Source of the DNA: Streptantibioticus rubrisoli
Lineage (GTDB): Bacteria; Actinomycetota; Actinomycetes; Streptomycetales; Streptomycetaceae
NCBI RefSeq assembly: GCF_024436055.1
Contig: NZ_JANFNH010000002.1
Span: 291,824 to 355,823 of the forward strand
DNA: 64,000 nucleotides
Reading direction: 5' to 3'
Shown here: piece after piece, positions 24,348 through 32,924 of the stretch
Numbering within the stretch: the first letter of the stretch is position 1
Layout of the letters: each line of letters begins with the position of its first letter
The notes under the pieces: generated by a model
Database searches by the model: none
What the model saw: the letters and a program-made list of their open reading frames with translations, nothing else
What the model was told of the DNA's origin: nothing
Position numbers and translations under genes: made by a program

Positions 24348-25355
24348 CAGCCATCTCTACCAGGCCGCGTACCTGGAGATGTCCACCATCCCCATGTACC
24401 TGTACGCGTCGTTCTCCATCGCCTCGCGCGGCTACTCGCAGTGGGACCCGGGGATGGGTGCGTTCCGACTGATCCGCAGCATCGTGGTCGAGGAGATGCT
24501 CCATCTGTCCCTGGTCAGCAACCTGCTGGTGGCGCTCGGCGACGAGGACATCCGGTTCTACGACGAGGACTTCGTTCCGAGGTATCCGTCGCGCATGCTG
24601 CACCGCCATCCCGAGCTCGTCCTCCATCTTGAGCCCTGCGGCAAGGAGGTGGTGCGCGACGTCTTCATGGAGTTCGAGCGGCCCGAGCCGAAGAAGGGCG
24701 AGGGAAGGCCGCCCAAGGGCCAGTACGCCACCATCGGCGAGTTCTACCGGGCCGTCGGCAAGGGCCTGGAGGCGCTCGACAAGAAGATGGGCCCCGCGCT
24801 GTGGAAGCACAACCGGCTGGCGGTCCAGTACACGGGCGCGTACTGGAACCACGACGGTGGCGGTGACACGGTGCTGGTCCGCGATCTGAAGTCGGCCCAG
24901 AACGCCCTGAAGATCATCATCGAGCAGGGTGGGTCATGCCCGCTGACCCGACGGCCGCGCTGTACGAGCACCACGCCGCTGCCCGGAGCACCAACACCCT
25001 GTTCAACGCGGTGTACTGCTACGTACTTCACATGCTGGACGTCATGTACCGCACGCCGTGGGACAAGATGCAGCACGGCAAGGAGAACGACCGGTACGGG
25101 CTGGAGCGTACGTTCATCGCGGCGATGCAGGGCGTGCTGGTGACGGTGGCGGACATCATGGTCTCCACCGACTTCGCGCCCACGGAGCTGCACTCCAACG
25201 TGGGACCGACCTTCGAGTTCTACGACTTCACCATGGAGAAGGCCTCGAAGCTGCACCAGCTCATCGGCCTGTGCGAGGACGCCATGGTGTACTTCCCGCA
25301 GCTCGGCGGGGACAACAGCGTGTACTGGCTGCTCAAGAAGATGCCGGACGTGTGA
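24346..25355 (+). pseudogene. Ferritin-like (VioB/iminophenyl-pyruvate dimer synthase-type) gene, 5'-truncated and frameshifted
   Basis: The frame begins in the middle of the ferritin-like domain: SHLYQAAYLEMSTIPMYLYA and LIRSIVVEEMLHLSLVSNLL, the iron-ligating E and EExxH helices. Homology runs in frame to IIIEQGG near 24931. It then continues one frame over with MPADPTAALYEHHAAARSTN to the stop at 25355 (ending SVYWLLKKMPDV). A one-base loss near GGGTCATG explains this. Relatives are longer at the N-terminus, so the gene is broken twice: at the joint with the glutathionylspermidine synthase remnant and by the frameshift. Such proteins condense amino-acid-derived imines in indolocarbazole and violacein pathways; others are of unknown role. 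Confidence 0.82.
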
Positions 25356-25363
25356 GCTGACCA

Positions 25364-25393
25364 GCGGCGAGCCCGCACCTGGTGGGCTCGCCG
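25364..25393. terminator. Bidirectional hairpin between convergent genes
   Basis: GCGGCGAGCCC and GGGCTCGCCGC form a perfect 11-bp stem with an 8-base loop, 9 bp after the ferritin-like pseudogene and 14 bp after the CorA-like gene. Confidence 0.75.
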
Positions 25394-25406
25394 CCGGTCG
25401 GCCCGG

Positions 25407-26381
25407 TCAGATCCAGTCCTTGCGCTTGAAGCTGACGTAGAGGATGACAGAGAGGATCACGATGGCGCTGGTGGACGCCAGGAAGCCCCAATGGGTGCTG
25501 AATCCCGGGAAGGGCACGTTCTGCCCGTAGAAGCCGGTCACCGCGGTGGGCACCGCGATGATCGACGCCCAACTCGTCACCTTCTTCATGATGAGGTTCA
25601 TGCGGTTGCCCTGGACAGTCAGGTTCGTCTCCATGATGGTGGTGACCATGTCCCGCAGGGACTCGGTCCACTCGGTGGCCCGCAGCACATGGTCGTAGAC
25701 GTCCTGGTAGTAGGGCATCAGCGGTTCGCCGACGATGTGCAGGTCCCGGCGCAGCAGGCTGTTGACCACCTCGCGCATCGGAATGACCACCCGGCGCAGT
25801 CTGGTCAGGCTCTTGCGCAGTTCGTACGAGCGGCGCTGTACGGACTCGATCTGTGCGCGGTTGTCCTCGAACAGCAGGTCCTCGACCTCTTCGATGCGGT
25901 CGTCGAGGTTCTGCACCGCCGCGAAGTGCCCGTCGACGATGACGTCGAGCAGCCCGTACAGCAGGAAGCCCACACCGTGCTTGGCCAGGTCGGGGTTGTT
26001 GTCCCAGCGGGCGACGACCTGGTCGATGTCGAAACTGTCGTCGTTGCGGATGGTGATCAGGGCGGTCTTGGTGACGAAGACCGATATCTCACTGGTGGCC
26101 AGCAGCCCGGTGTCCGCATCGGCACTGACCGAGTAGGCGCTGATGAAGGCGTGGGTGCGGTAGTGGTCCAGCTTCGGGCGCTGGTGGTCGTGCCGGGCGT
26201 CCTCCACCGCGAGCTCGTGCAGCCCGAACTCCTCGCTGATCATCTCGAAGTCGGCGTGCTCGGGGGCACACAGGTCGAGCCACACCGCCGCGTCGGGGTC
26301 GGTGACGTAGTCGGATATGTCCTCGACGGGGAAGTTCTCCAACGTCAGGGTGCCGTTGCGGTAGAGCCGGGTGCGTGCCAT
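25407..26381 (-). CDS. CorA-family divalent-cation transporter with GQN in place of GMN
   Basis: 324 residues from ATG 26381 (MARTRLYRNG). A long cytosolic domain with the helical DRIEEVEDLLFEDNRAQIES stalk is followed by two C-terminal membrane helices and a basic tail (SFKRKDWI). The signature motif at the end of the first membrane helix reads TGFYGQNVPFPG, whereas classical CorA has GMN. GQN and similar variants occur in CorA-like families that may be efflux or channel forms, so the Mg2+ uptake role is uncertain. Length and topology are otherwise normal. It stands alone, with a terminator behind it. Confidence 0.88.
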   Translation of the reverse strand: MARTRLYRNGTLTLENFPVEDISDYVTDPDAAVWLDLCAPEHADFEMISEEFGLHELAVEDARHDHQRPKLDHYRTHAFISAYSVSADADTGLLATSEISVFVTKTALITIRNDDSFDIDQVVARWDNNPDLAKHGVGFLLYGLLDVIVDGHFAAVQNLDDRIEEVEDLLFEDNRAQIESVQRRSYELRKSLTRLRRVVIPMREVVNSLLRRDLHIVGEPLMPYYQDVYDHVLRATEWTESLRDMVTTIMETNLTVQGNRMNLIMKKVTSWASIIAVPTAVTGFYGQNVPFPGFSTHWGFLASTSAIVILSVILYVSFKRKDWI

Positions 26382-26435
26382 GCCGCCAGAGCCTAGGGGG
26401 CCCGCCTGTGCTCCCGGCAAGGGGGTCGGCCGCGC

Positions 26436-26885
26436 TCAGCCGAACCGCAGGGAGCCCGGGGTGGTGAGCTTCTCGCCGGTCTCCAGCCAGGTCTTCAGAC
26501 CCGAGAGGATCATCGGCCAGCCGCCGTACAGCTCGTTGTGGGCGCCCTGGCGCAACCGGTCGTGGATCAGGGTGAGTTGACAGGAGTCCTCGGCGACGCG
26601 GTCGATCTGCCAGGTGATCCGTGACGGGCCCTCGCGCCGCACCTGGTCGCTCCACAGCGCGACCATACTCTGCACCAGGCGGTGCGGCGGGTCCACCTCC
26701 AGGTTCTCGCCCTCGCCGAGCGGTCCCGGGGCGCCCGGCGCGATCACCTGGAACCGCGAGCCGGGGGTCCAGTCGGAGATGACCCGGGCGCCGAAGTTGT
26801 ACGTGCTGCGGATGTCCGGGTCGGTGATCGCCTGCCAGAGGCGCTCGGGGGTGGTGCGGATGTAGATCTCGTAGACCTTCTGCAT
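26436..26885 (-). CDS. SRPBCC/AHSA1-family protein
   Basis: 149 residues from ATG 26885, which has a strong GGAGGG site. The fold is the helix-grip START-like fold of the AHSA1 group: YEIYIRTTPERLWQAITDPD with the typical W-A-I-T-D turn, then GARVISDWTPGSRF, GENLEVDPPHRLVQSMVALW and a C-terminal GGWPMILSGLKTWLETGE. These proteins bind hydrophobic ligands or act as chaperone co-activators. ArsR partners are common, but none is next to it. It lies between CorA and benE, in the same direction as both. Confidence 0.88.
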   Translation of the reverse strand: MQKVYEIYIRTTPERLWQAITDPDIRSTYNFGARVISDWTPGSRFQVIAPGAPGPLGEGENLEVDPPHRLVQSMVALWSDQVRREGPSRITWQIDRVAEDSCQLTLIHDRLRQGAHNELYGGWPMILSGLKTWLETGEKLTTPGSLRFG

Positions 26886-26965
26886 GGCACCCTCCAGTCG
26901 GCTCGGCCCGCGAGGCCCTGTCGCCTGGTTACCACGCCACACGCCCGCTGTCGCCCCGGCGCCCG

Positions 26966-28189
26966 TCAGGCGCGGCGCTCCCGGAGCAGCGAGTGCAGCC
27001 CGAGACCGGCGACCAGGCCCCAGAACGCCGAGCCGATGCCCAGCACGTTGATGCCCGACGCGGTGACGGCGAACGCGGTCACGGCCGCCTCGCGGGCCTC
27101 GGCATCGGCGACGGCAGCGGCCAGCGCGGAACCGAGGGTGCCGAGCAGGGCAAGGCCCGCGACCGCATCGATGAGCAGTGGGGGCGCCGCCGTGAGCAGC
27201 GCGGTGGAGACGCCCGCGGTGAGCCCGAGCCCCAGATAGGTGATGCCCGCCGTGGCGGCGGCGATCCATCGGCGCTTCGGGTCGGGCCCGGCGTCCGGCC
27301 CGGCCGCGAGCGCGGCACTGATCGCGGCCAGGTTGAGCGCGTAGCCGCCGAAGGGGGCGCACAGCGTGGTGGCCGCGCCGGTGCTGACCAGGATCGACCG
27401 GGTGGGCGGACGGTAGCCGAACTGGCCCAGCACCGCGATCCCGGGGACGTTCTGGGCGGCCATGGTGACCACGTACAGTGGTAGCGCGATGCCGATCAAC
27501 GCGCCGGTGCTGAGCGTCGGGCGGACCGCCGTCACGGTGGGTAGGAGCCGCGCGAACGAACCCAGCTGGGGATGGCGCAGCACCACGAGCGAGCCGACCG
27601 CCACCACCAACGCGGCCGGGGTGGCCCAGCGACGGGCGAATGGCGTCAGCACCGCCCAGGTCACGATGGCGGGCAGGGCCAGGGACGGCACCGTCACGGC
27701 GGCCCGTACCGGTGCCAGGCACACCGGCAGCAGCACCCCGGCCAGCATGGCGGAGGCGAGCGGTGCCGGAATGCCGGTGACCCAGCGGCCGAGCCGTCCC
27801 CACATGCCGGTGACGGCGAGCAGGATCCCGGTGACGGCGAAGGCGCCGACGGCGTGGGGGTAACCGCCTGGTTGGCGGCCGGTGGCGACCAGGAGGGCGG
27901 CTCCCGGAGTCGACCAGGCGATGCTGATCGGCTGCCGGTGGCGCATCGACAGTCCGACGGCCAGCAGGCCCATCGCGGTGCACAGCGCCAGGAGGCCGGA
28001 GACCGCCTGGCGTTGGTCCGCGCCGACCGCCCGCAGCCCGGAGACGACCACGGCGAAGGAACCGGAGAAGCCGACGACGGCGGTGACCACTCCGGCGGTC
28101 AGGGGTTGCGCGAGTCCGTGCGCTGTAGGGGACGCGGGTATTCGGCTGGTCCGTTTGCCGTCTTCCGTGCGGAGCCGCTGCTGTTCCAT
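26966..28189 (-). CDS. benE: BenE-family benzoate/H+ symporter
   Basis: 407 residues with about 12 helices, in the BenE (NCS2-like) fold: GLAQPLTAGVVTAVVGFSGSF near the N-terminus, MRHRQPISIAWSTPGAALL, VTGIPAPLASAMLAGVLLPV and GGYALNLAAISAALAAGPDA. These carriers import benzoate or related aromatic acids with protons. The start ATG 28189 lies inside the palindrome GTTCCATATATGGAAC and has no ribosome site, so the message is probably leaderless and a repressor on the palindrome would cover the start. It is divergent from an XRE-cupin regulator, the likely controller. No benzoate-degrading enzyme gene is close by. Confidence 0.9.
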   Translation of the reverse strand: MEQQRLRTEDGKRTSRIPASPTAHGLAQPLTAGVVTAVVGFSGSFAVVVSGLRAVGADQRQAVSGLLALCTAMGLLAVGLSMRHRQPISIAWSTPGAALLVATGRQPGGYPHAVGAFAVTGILLAVTGMWGRLGRWVTGIPAPLASAMLAGVLLPVCLAPVRAAVTVPSLALPAIVTWAVLTPFARRWATPAALVVAVGSLVVLRHPQLGSFARLLPTVTAVRPTLSTGALIGIALPLYVVTMAAQNVPGIAVLGQFGYRPPTRSILVSTGAATTLCAPFGGYALNLAAISAALAAGPDAGPDPKRRWIAAATAGITYLGLGLTAGVSTALLTAAPPLLIDAVAGLALLGTLGSALAAAVADAEAREAAVTAFAVTASGINVLGIGSAFWGLVAGLGLHSLLRERRA

Positions 28190-28198
28190 ATATGGAAC
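28183..28198. promoter_or_regulatory. 16-bp perfect palindrome GTTCCATATATGGAAC over the benE start codon
   Basis: The palindrome contains the benE ATG (28189-28187) and lies 45 bp before the divergent XRE-cupin regulator start. Its perfect symmetry and position make it the probable operator of that regulator for both genes. Confidence 0.75.
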
Positions 28199-28243
28199 GC
28201 TAGCTCATGAGGGGCGCTCGGCGCTCCCGGGATACTGAATGTC

Positions 28244-28798
28244 ATGGTGCAGGCATGGACCCCCGAATCCGCGGTCGCGATGGGGCGGCGGATCCAGCGG
28301 CTACGACAGGAACGAGGGCTCAGCCTCTCGGAGTTGGCCCGCAGCGCGGGCATCGGCAAGGCGACCCTCTCCGGGCTTGAGGGGGGCACCCGCAATCCGA
28401 CGCTGGAGACGCTCTACGCCATCACCGGTCAACTGGGTGTCCCGCTGGCCTCGTTGCTGACCGAAGCGGCGGGCGAGGTGCGAGGTGCGGCGGTCACGGC
28501 GCGGCTGCTGGAGGTCTTCGAGGACGCCACGGCGACCACCGAGCTGTACTGGCTGACGATCAGGCCCGGCCGGGTCCAGCACTCACCGGCCCATCCGGCA
28601 GGCGTGGTCGAGCAGTTGACGATGATCGCCGGAGCCGCCCGGGTCGGTCCGCGGGGGGCGGAACGGCTCGTACGGGCGGGGGAACATGTCTCGTGGGCCG
28701 CGGACGTCCCGCACACCTACGCCGCGGTGAGCGACCAGGAGGCCCAGGCCAGCCTGCTGATCCGGCAACCACACGGCGAGGCCGACGCGACGACCTGA
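28244..28798 (+). CDS. XRE-family regulator with cupin sensor domain
   Basis: 184 residues: an HTH_3 domain at 10-70 (GRRIQRLRQERGLSLSELAR, GIGKATLSGLEGGTRNPTLE), a linker, and a small cupin (TELYWLTIRPGR, HPAGVVEQLTMIAG, GEHVSWAADVPHTYAAVS). XRE-cupin proteins usually repress a divergent transporter or catabolic gene and are released by a metabolite held in the cupin. Here the partner is benE and the shared palindrome is the likely site. The gene appears intact. Confidence 0.92.
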   Translation: MVQAWTPESAVAMGRRIQRLRQERGLSLSELARSAGIGKATLSGLEGGTRNPTLETLYAITGQLGVPLASLLTEAAGEVRGAAVTARLLEVFEDATATTELYWLTIRPGRVQHSPAHPAGVVEQLTMIAGAARVGPRGAERLVRAGEHVSWAADVPHTYAAVSDQEAQASLLIRQPHGEADATT

Positions 28799-29096
28799 CG
28801 CGGCAGCCCGGGCTCAAACGGAACATTCGAAGCGGCCCCGAACCGAAGCGGCGACACCGTTGCTCAGTGGTGTGGACGTCGCGACCGGCCCCTGGGTGCC
28901 AGCGGTGTTGGGGACGGCGGGCGGCGAGGCGTCGACCAGCGGCCGGGTGGCGGTCGCCCCGTCCGCCAGGTGCGCTACCCCGCTGCACCCCACGACTGGA
29001 ATTCCGGGCCGCCGCGGCGGTGCGCGCCCGCTCCAGCACGTGTCCGGCGGCACGGTGAGGACAGACCGCATCGCGCCGGACGAAGGGACGCACGCC
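28799..29096. other. 298-bp gap before the lipase gene; nothing recognised
   Basis: No convincing gene or RNA was seen. The open frames here look like shadows: their codon use is not distinctive and no homology is recognised. It presumably holds the lipase promoter; no clear -10/-35 pair was found. Confidence 0.4.
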
Positions 29097-30356
29097 GTGA
29101 GGAACCCCAGTCGTCACATCCTGCAGGCCCTCGTGGCCGCGGCCCTCGCGGTGGGCGGCTGCTCCTGCGGCCACGACACCCCGGCCCGGGGCTCCGGTTC
29201 CGCCGCAGGGCACTCCACCGCCGCGCCCCCCGACGTACGCATCACCGACCACACCTACCAGGTGCCGCGCCCGCTGCCCGAGGCCGCCCCCGGCACCCTG
29301 ATCGCCGCCACCGACCACGGCCCGGACCGGAAGACCGGCGCCGCGCGCCGCTGGACCGTGCTGTACCACTCGGTCAACGCCCACCACGAGGACATCCCCG
29401 TCAGCGGCACCGTGCTCGTCCCCCAGGGCGCGCCGCCGCCCGGCGGCTGGCCCGTGGTGTCCTGGGGGCACGGCACCACCGGCGTGGCGGACCGCTGTGC
29501 GCCGTCACAGGCACCGAACCTGGGGTTCAACGAGTACGCGCAGGAGTTGCGCACCCTGCTACGCGCCGGTTACGCGGTCACCGCCACCGACTACCCGGGC
29601 CTGGGCACGCCCGGAATGCACACGTACCTGGTCGGCCCCGACGAGGGCAACGCCGTGGTGGACATCGTCACCGCCGCCCGCCGCCTGGACACCAGGCTGG
29701 CGCCGACCTGGTTCGCCGTCGGCCACTCCCAGGGCGGTCAGGCCGCCCTTTTCGCGGCCAACGCGGCGCGCCGGGTGCCCGGACTGCGGCTACGGGGCAC
29801 GGTCGCCATCGCACCGGCCAGCCATCTGGAGGTGATGCTGCCGGGCGTCATCGCCGCACACCAGCCGTCCGAACTGGGCTTCGCCCTGTACTCCCTCGCC
29901 GGGCTGAGCGCCACCGACCGTTCGGTCAACCTCCGCTCGCTGCTGGGGCCTTCGGCCGCCAGGACCGCCGCCGAGGTCCTCGGCCAGTGCCTCACCGCGG
30001 GGCACAACACGCTGACCGACGTCGGCACCGAGCAGGCGCTTCCGCTCAGCACCGCACAGCTCAGCCGGATCGACGCCGAGATGGGCGCGTACGGTGACCC
30101 GGACCGCGCCGCGATCCACGGGCCGGTACTGGTCATCCAGGGCGCGGCCGACCAGGACGTACCGCCGCGGTGGTCCGACGCGGTGGTGGGCAACCTGCGG
30201 TCGCTGGGGTCGCGCGGGGTCGTGGAGCGCGTGTATCCGGGCCTGGACCATGACCAGGTGCTCGGCCAGTCCGTCTGCGACCTCCTGGCGTTCCTCGGCG
30301 CCCACGGTGGACGCCCCTCGGCCGACTGCGTCCCCTACCAGACCGACGTCAGCTGA
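29097..30356 (+). CDS. Secreted lipoprotein lipase/esterase (secretory lipase family)
   Basis: 419 residues from GTG 29097. A lipoprotein signal ends in LAVGGCSCG (lipidated Cys at about residue 21). The alpha/beta-hydrolase core carries VVSWGHGTTGVADRCAP (oxyanion region), the nucleophile elbow WFAVGHSQGGQAALFAAN, IQGAADQDVP with the acid Asp and a final YPGLDHDQVL with the catalytic His. The family (LIP, PF03583) cleaves long-chain acyl esters outside the cell. The catalytic triad is complete. Alternatives are another esterase of the same clan. Confidence 0.9.
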   Translation: MRNPSRHILQALVAAALAVGGCSCGHDTPARGSGSAAGHSTAAPPDVRITDHTYQVPRPLPEAAPGTLIAATDHGPDRKTGAARRWTVLYHSVNAHHEDIPVSGTVLVPQGAPPPGGWPVVSWGHGTTGVADRCAPSQAPNLGFNEYAQELRTLLRAGYAVTATDYPGLGTPGMHTYLVGPDEGNAVVDIVTAARRLDTRLAPTWFAVGHSQGGQAALFAANAARRVPGLRLRGTVAIAPASHLEVMLPGVIAAHQPSELGFALYSLAGLSATDRSVNLRSLLGPSAARTAAEVLGQCLTAGHNTLTDVGTEQALPLSTAQLSRIDAEMGAYGDPDRAAIHGPVLVIQGAADQDVPPRWSDAVVGNLRSLGSRGVVERVYPGLDHDQVLGQSVCDLLAFLGAHGGRPSADCVPYQTDVS

Positions 30357-30396
30357 ACTCCAACCCGCCGCCCCGCCAAGGCCGTTGGGCTGGCGC

Positions 30397-30855
30397 TCAC
30401 CCCGTGGCGGGGCGCGGACGCGGCAGCGGGGCGTGCTTCGGGCGGTGCGCCTTCGCCCGGTGCCTGGCCTCGCGCAACGCGGTCCGAAGGCCCTCCTCCA
30501 CCAGCTTGACCTGCTCCAGCATCGCCCAGGCCCAGTCCCGCTCATGGGTGTAGAGCTCGCAGGCCTGCGGCACCCGCGCGTCGCACCCGGACAGCGACTC
30601 GCCCAGATCGCGCAGTCCCGCCTGCATGGCGTGGACGTCCGCCTCCAGCCACCGTCGCACCATCGACGCCAGCTCCACCGGGTGGCGATGCAGCAGTTCC
30701 TCGTGCCACCAACGGGCCGGGGCCAGGTCGAACAGCCAGTTCTTGGCCGACTGCTCGAACTCCGGGGAGTCCGGCGGACGGACCGAGCCCGGCCAGTTCA
30801 CCGGTGGTCGCTCGTGCTGGTAGGGGGACGGGTCCGGCTGCGGTGTACGTGCCAT
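30397..30855 (-). CDS. Conserved streptomycete hypothetical protein
   Basis: 152 residues with a Pro-rich start (ARTPQPDPSPYQHERPPVNW), an amphipathic helical middle (FEQSAKNWLFDLAPARWWHE, LASMVRRWLEADVHAMQAGL) and a basic C-terminus (REARHRAKAHRPKH). No membrane segment, signal or enzymatic motif is seen. The many Trp and Arg residues and conserved DLAPARWWHEELL-type motif suggest a folded helical protein. It converges with the lipase gene. The upstream 950 bp contains no other solid gene. Confidence 0.65.
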   Translation of the reverse strand: MARTPQPDPSPYQHERPPVNWPGSVRPPDSPEFEQSAKNWLFDLAPARWWHEELLHRHPVELASMVRRWLEADVHAMQAGLRDLGESLSGCDARVPQACELYTHERDWAWAMLEQVKLVEEGLRTALREARHRAKAHRPKHAPLPRPRPATG

Positions 30856-31773
30856 GTTGTGCTCCCTGGAAGATCACCTCGTTGGTGAGGCGGTGTGTGC
30901 TGGTGACGAGGGGGGACGAGGAGCGGCGGGCGCGCTCCTCGCACACGGAGACCAGGATCTGTAGCAGCAGATTTTGAGCGAACGATATCTACTCACTGGT
31001 ATGCGCACAAGGTTCCGAATTGCGGCAATCGCCATCAACCCGGTCCTCGCACTGCGGGCGGGCGGGTTGGTGTCTGGGTGCGTCATGGGGGGAGTGGCGC
31101 TCAGTGGGTCTCGCGGAACCGCTTTGGGTGAGGTGTCGAATCTGGCGGATGTGGGGCGTCGTTCACGGGCGAAGTCGTGTCTTTAGGGTGTAAACCTGCG
31201 GTTTTCTAACGACGATGGGGTGAAAGCTGTCGTATTGCCTTCCTTCCGAAGGTAAGCGGGTCGGTGGGTGGCGGGCCTGCTGGCGGCGGTTCGGCAAGGC
31301 GGTCAACGGCGCCGGGACCTCTCTCGTCAACGGTGGACAGTCGGGTCCGGCCCGGCGCCGGTCAACCGGATGGCCGACAATGAGACGCAGATCACACATC
31401 GGTCGCTCGGTCTGTGTGCCTCTGGCTGGCAGAACGACGGGCGGCTTCCCGCTCCGGAATCCGCCAGTGCGTGCCTTCGTGTGCCCGTCCAAGTCGGCGG
31501 AACCCGCCGTCGGCTGGGCGGGGAACGGTGGGTGGAATCGGACGAACGGGGAGCGTGGGGCGGTGGGTGGCAGGCCTTGGCCCGGGGTCGCGGGACTCGC
31601 TGGTCCGGTCCTGTGTGCGGGCGGCGCGCGGTCCTTCCGGCGGCTGCCGCATATGCGTGTGGCACTGGCAGGAAATTGCCGCCCGCTGCGCAGTGATCAC
31701 GCCAGTCTCAATTTCCCACTGTAGTCGGTGACTTGCACAGCGTTACCGTTGCGGTGTTCGTTTCCACCGCTTC
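30856..31773. other. Gene-poor interval of about 0.9 kb
   Basis: Apart from the lipoprotein-like fragment at 31001 no coding signal, RNA gene or strong hairpin was found. Short frames overlap on both strands without coding-like third-position bias. It separates the hypothetical gene from the lectin-like gene and may be decayed sequence. Confidence 0.4.
31001..31186 (+). pseudogene. Lipoprotein-signal-like fragment, possibly a decayed gene
   Basis: From ATG 31001 the frame reads MRTRFRIAAIAINPVLALRA then GGLVSGCVM, very like a bacterial lipoprotein signal with LVSGC lipobox, but the 35 codons after it resemble nothing. There is no ribosome site. It is either a truncated lipoprotein gene or chance. 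Confidence 0.3.
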
Positions 31774-31800
31774 GATCCGAAAGATCCGAAAGATCCAAAG
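31774..31800 (+). repeat. Three tandem 9-bp units GATCCGAAA just before the lectin ribosome site
   Basis: Units GATCCGAAA, GATCCGAAA and GATCCAAAG follow one another directly and end at the AAGGAG ribosome site of the next gene. It may affect translation by slippage or by protein binding. Confidence 0.7.
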
Positions 31801-31807
31801 GAGACGT

Positions 31808-32290
31808 ATGCGCACGTTAGCGCCCTTAGGGCGGATGGTAACCGTCGTCGCGTCGGGGCTCGCCCTCGCCGCGCTGCCCCTGCTCGCCGCACCGGCGCAG
31901 GCTGCCCCGGCGCCGACCGCCGGTCACCAGATCACCGTCAAGCGGCCGATGGACGACAGCTTCTTCCTGGCTGGCTCGGCGCTCCGCCGCAACCAGGCGT
32001 GGACATCGGGCAACGGCCGTGCGGTGCTGCGGCTGCAGCAGGACGGCAACCTGGTGCTCTACAAGGACGGCCACCCCGCGTGGCAGGCCGTCGGCGCGTG
32101 GCCGAGCGGCTCAAGCGCCGTGATGCAGGCCGACGGCAACTTCGTGGTCTACGACTCGAACGGCATCCCGCTGTGGGCCTCCGGCACATGGGGCTACCCG
32201 GGCGCCTACCTGGCCGTACAGGATGACGGCAACGTCGTCATCTACACCGCCGACCGCACCCCGGTCTGGGCCACCAACACCGGCGACTGA
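31808..32290 (+). CDS. Secreted bulb-type (B-type) lectin-like protein
   Basis: 160 residues with a signal peptide of about 33 residues (LLAAPAQAAPAP) and one B-lectin domain with three QxDxNxVxY-type sugar-binding motifs: LQQDGNLVLYKDGHPAW, MQADGNFVVYDSNGIPLW and VQDDGNVVIYTADRTPVW. Plant relatives bind mannose; bacterial ones include bacteriocins and cell-surface lectins. The protein lacks a catalytic domain, so it may act as an adhesin, a lectin-like bacteriocin or a surface coat. It starts at ATG 31808 after a good AAGGAG site and is followed by a strong terminator. Confidence 0.9.
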   Translation: MRTLAPLGRMVTVVASGLALAALPLLAAPAQAAPAPTAGHQITVKRPMDDSFFLAGSALRRNQAWTSGNGRAVLRLQQDGNLVLYKDGHPAWQAVGAWPSGSSAVMQADGNFVVYDSNGIPLWASGTWGYPGAYLAVQDDGNVVIYTADRTPVWATNTGD

Positions 32291-32299
32291 CACACCGTC

Positions 32300-32339
32300 G
32301 GCTCCCCGTGGCGACCGCACCCGGCCGCCACGGGGAGCC
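32300..32339. terminator. Strong bidirectional hairpin between lectin and HIT genes
   Basis: GGCTCCCCGTGGCG and CGCCACGGGGAGCC form a perfect 14-bp stem with a 12-base loop, between convergent genes ending at 32290 and 32346. Confidence 0.85.
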
Positions 32340-32345
32340 CGCGCG

Positions 32346-32768
32346 TCAACCGCCGTCCGGCCCCAGCGCCGTGCGTACCCGGGCCGCCACCTCCGCCGCC
32401 TCCCGGTCCGAGGCGTAGCGGTGCCGGGGCCAGAAGAAGCCGCGCAGCCCGTCCTTGGGATTGCGCGGCACCACATGCACATGGAAGTGCGGAACCGACT
32501 GGCTGATCCGGTTGTTGGCGGCGACGAACGAGCCCGCGGCGGCCATGGCGCGTTCCACCGCCGCAGTGATCAACCGGACCCGGGTGAAGAACGGCCCAAC
32601 GTCCGCCTCGGGCAGGTCGGTCAGGGTGTGGGCATGCCGTCTCGGCACCACCAGCACGTGCCCGGGGAACAGCGGTCGGGCGTCCAGGAAGGCCACCGTC
32701 ACCTCGTCCTCGAAGACCCGGTGGGCACGGGCCTCACCAGCCGCGATCGCACAGAAGATGCAGTCCAC
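32346..32768 (-). CDS. HIT-family nucleotide hydrolase/transferase
   Basis: 140 residues. CIFCAIAAGEA at the N-terminus, FPGHVLVVPRRHAHTLTDLP, and the catalytic histidine triad SVPHFHVHVVPRN. HIT proteins hydrolyse nucleoside phosphoramidates or dinucleoside polyphosphates. The extended C-terminus (WPRHRYASDREAAEVAARVR) is typical of the branch called 'HIT family protein' in actinomycetes. It is convergent with the lectin gene and its start faces the alcohol dehydrogenase promoter. Confidence 0.92.
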   Translation of the reverse strand: MDCIFCAIAAGEARAHRVFEDEVTVAFLDARPLFPGHVLVVPRRHAHTLTDLPEADVGPFFTRVRLITAAVERAMAAAGSFVAANNRISQSVPHFHVHVVPRNPKDGLRGFFWPRHRYASDREAAEVAARVRTALGPDGG

Positions 32769-32924
32769 GGCGAACAGTCAACTACTCGCGCGAGCGATCG
32801 GTGTGCTCCGGTCGCCGACGCGACGGATGTGCGCTGTCATGGACAGGTGGCCTGCGCACGCGAGGTGGCAGGACATGTCAGCGCACGGCCGCATCCCCGC
32901 ACTCCCTCCCCGTTGGAGGATGCC

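Noticed and set aside
28814..29071. 85-codon minus-strand ORF before the lipase gene
   Set aside because: No ribosome site, no signal or domain, and it lies in the presumed lipase promoter.
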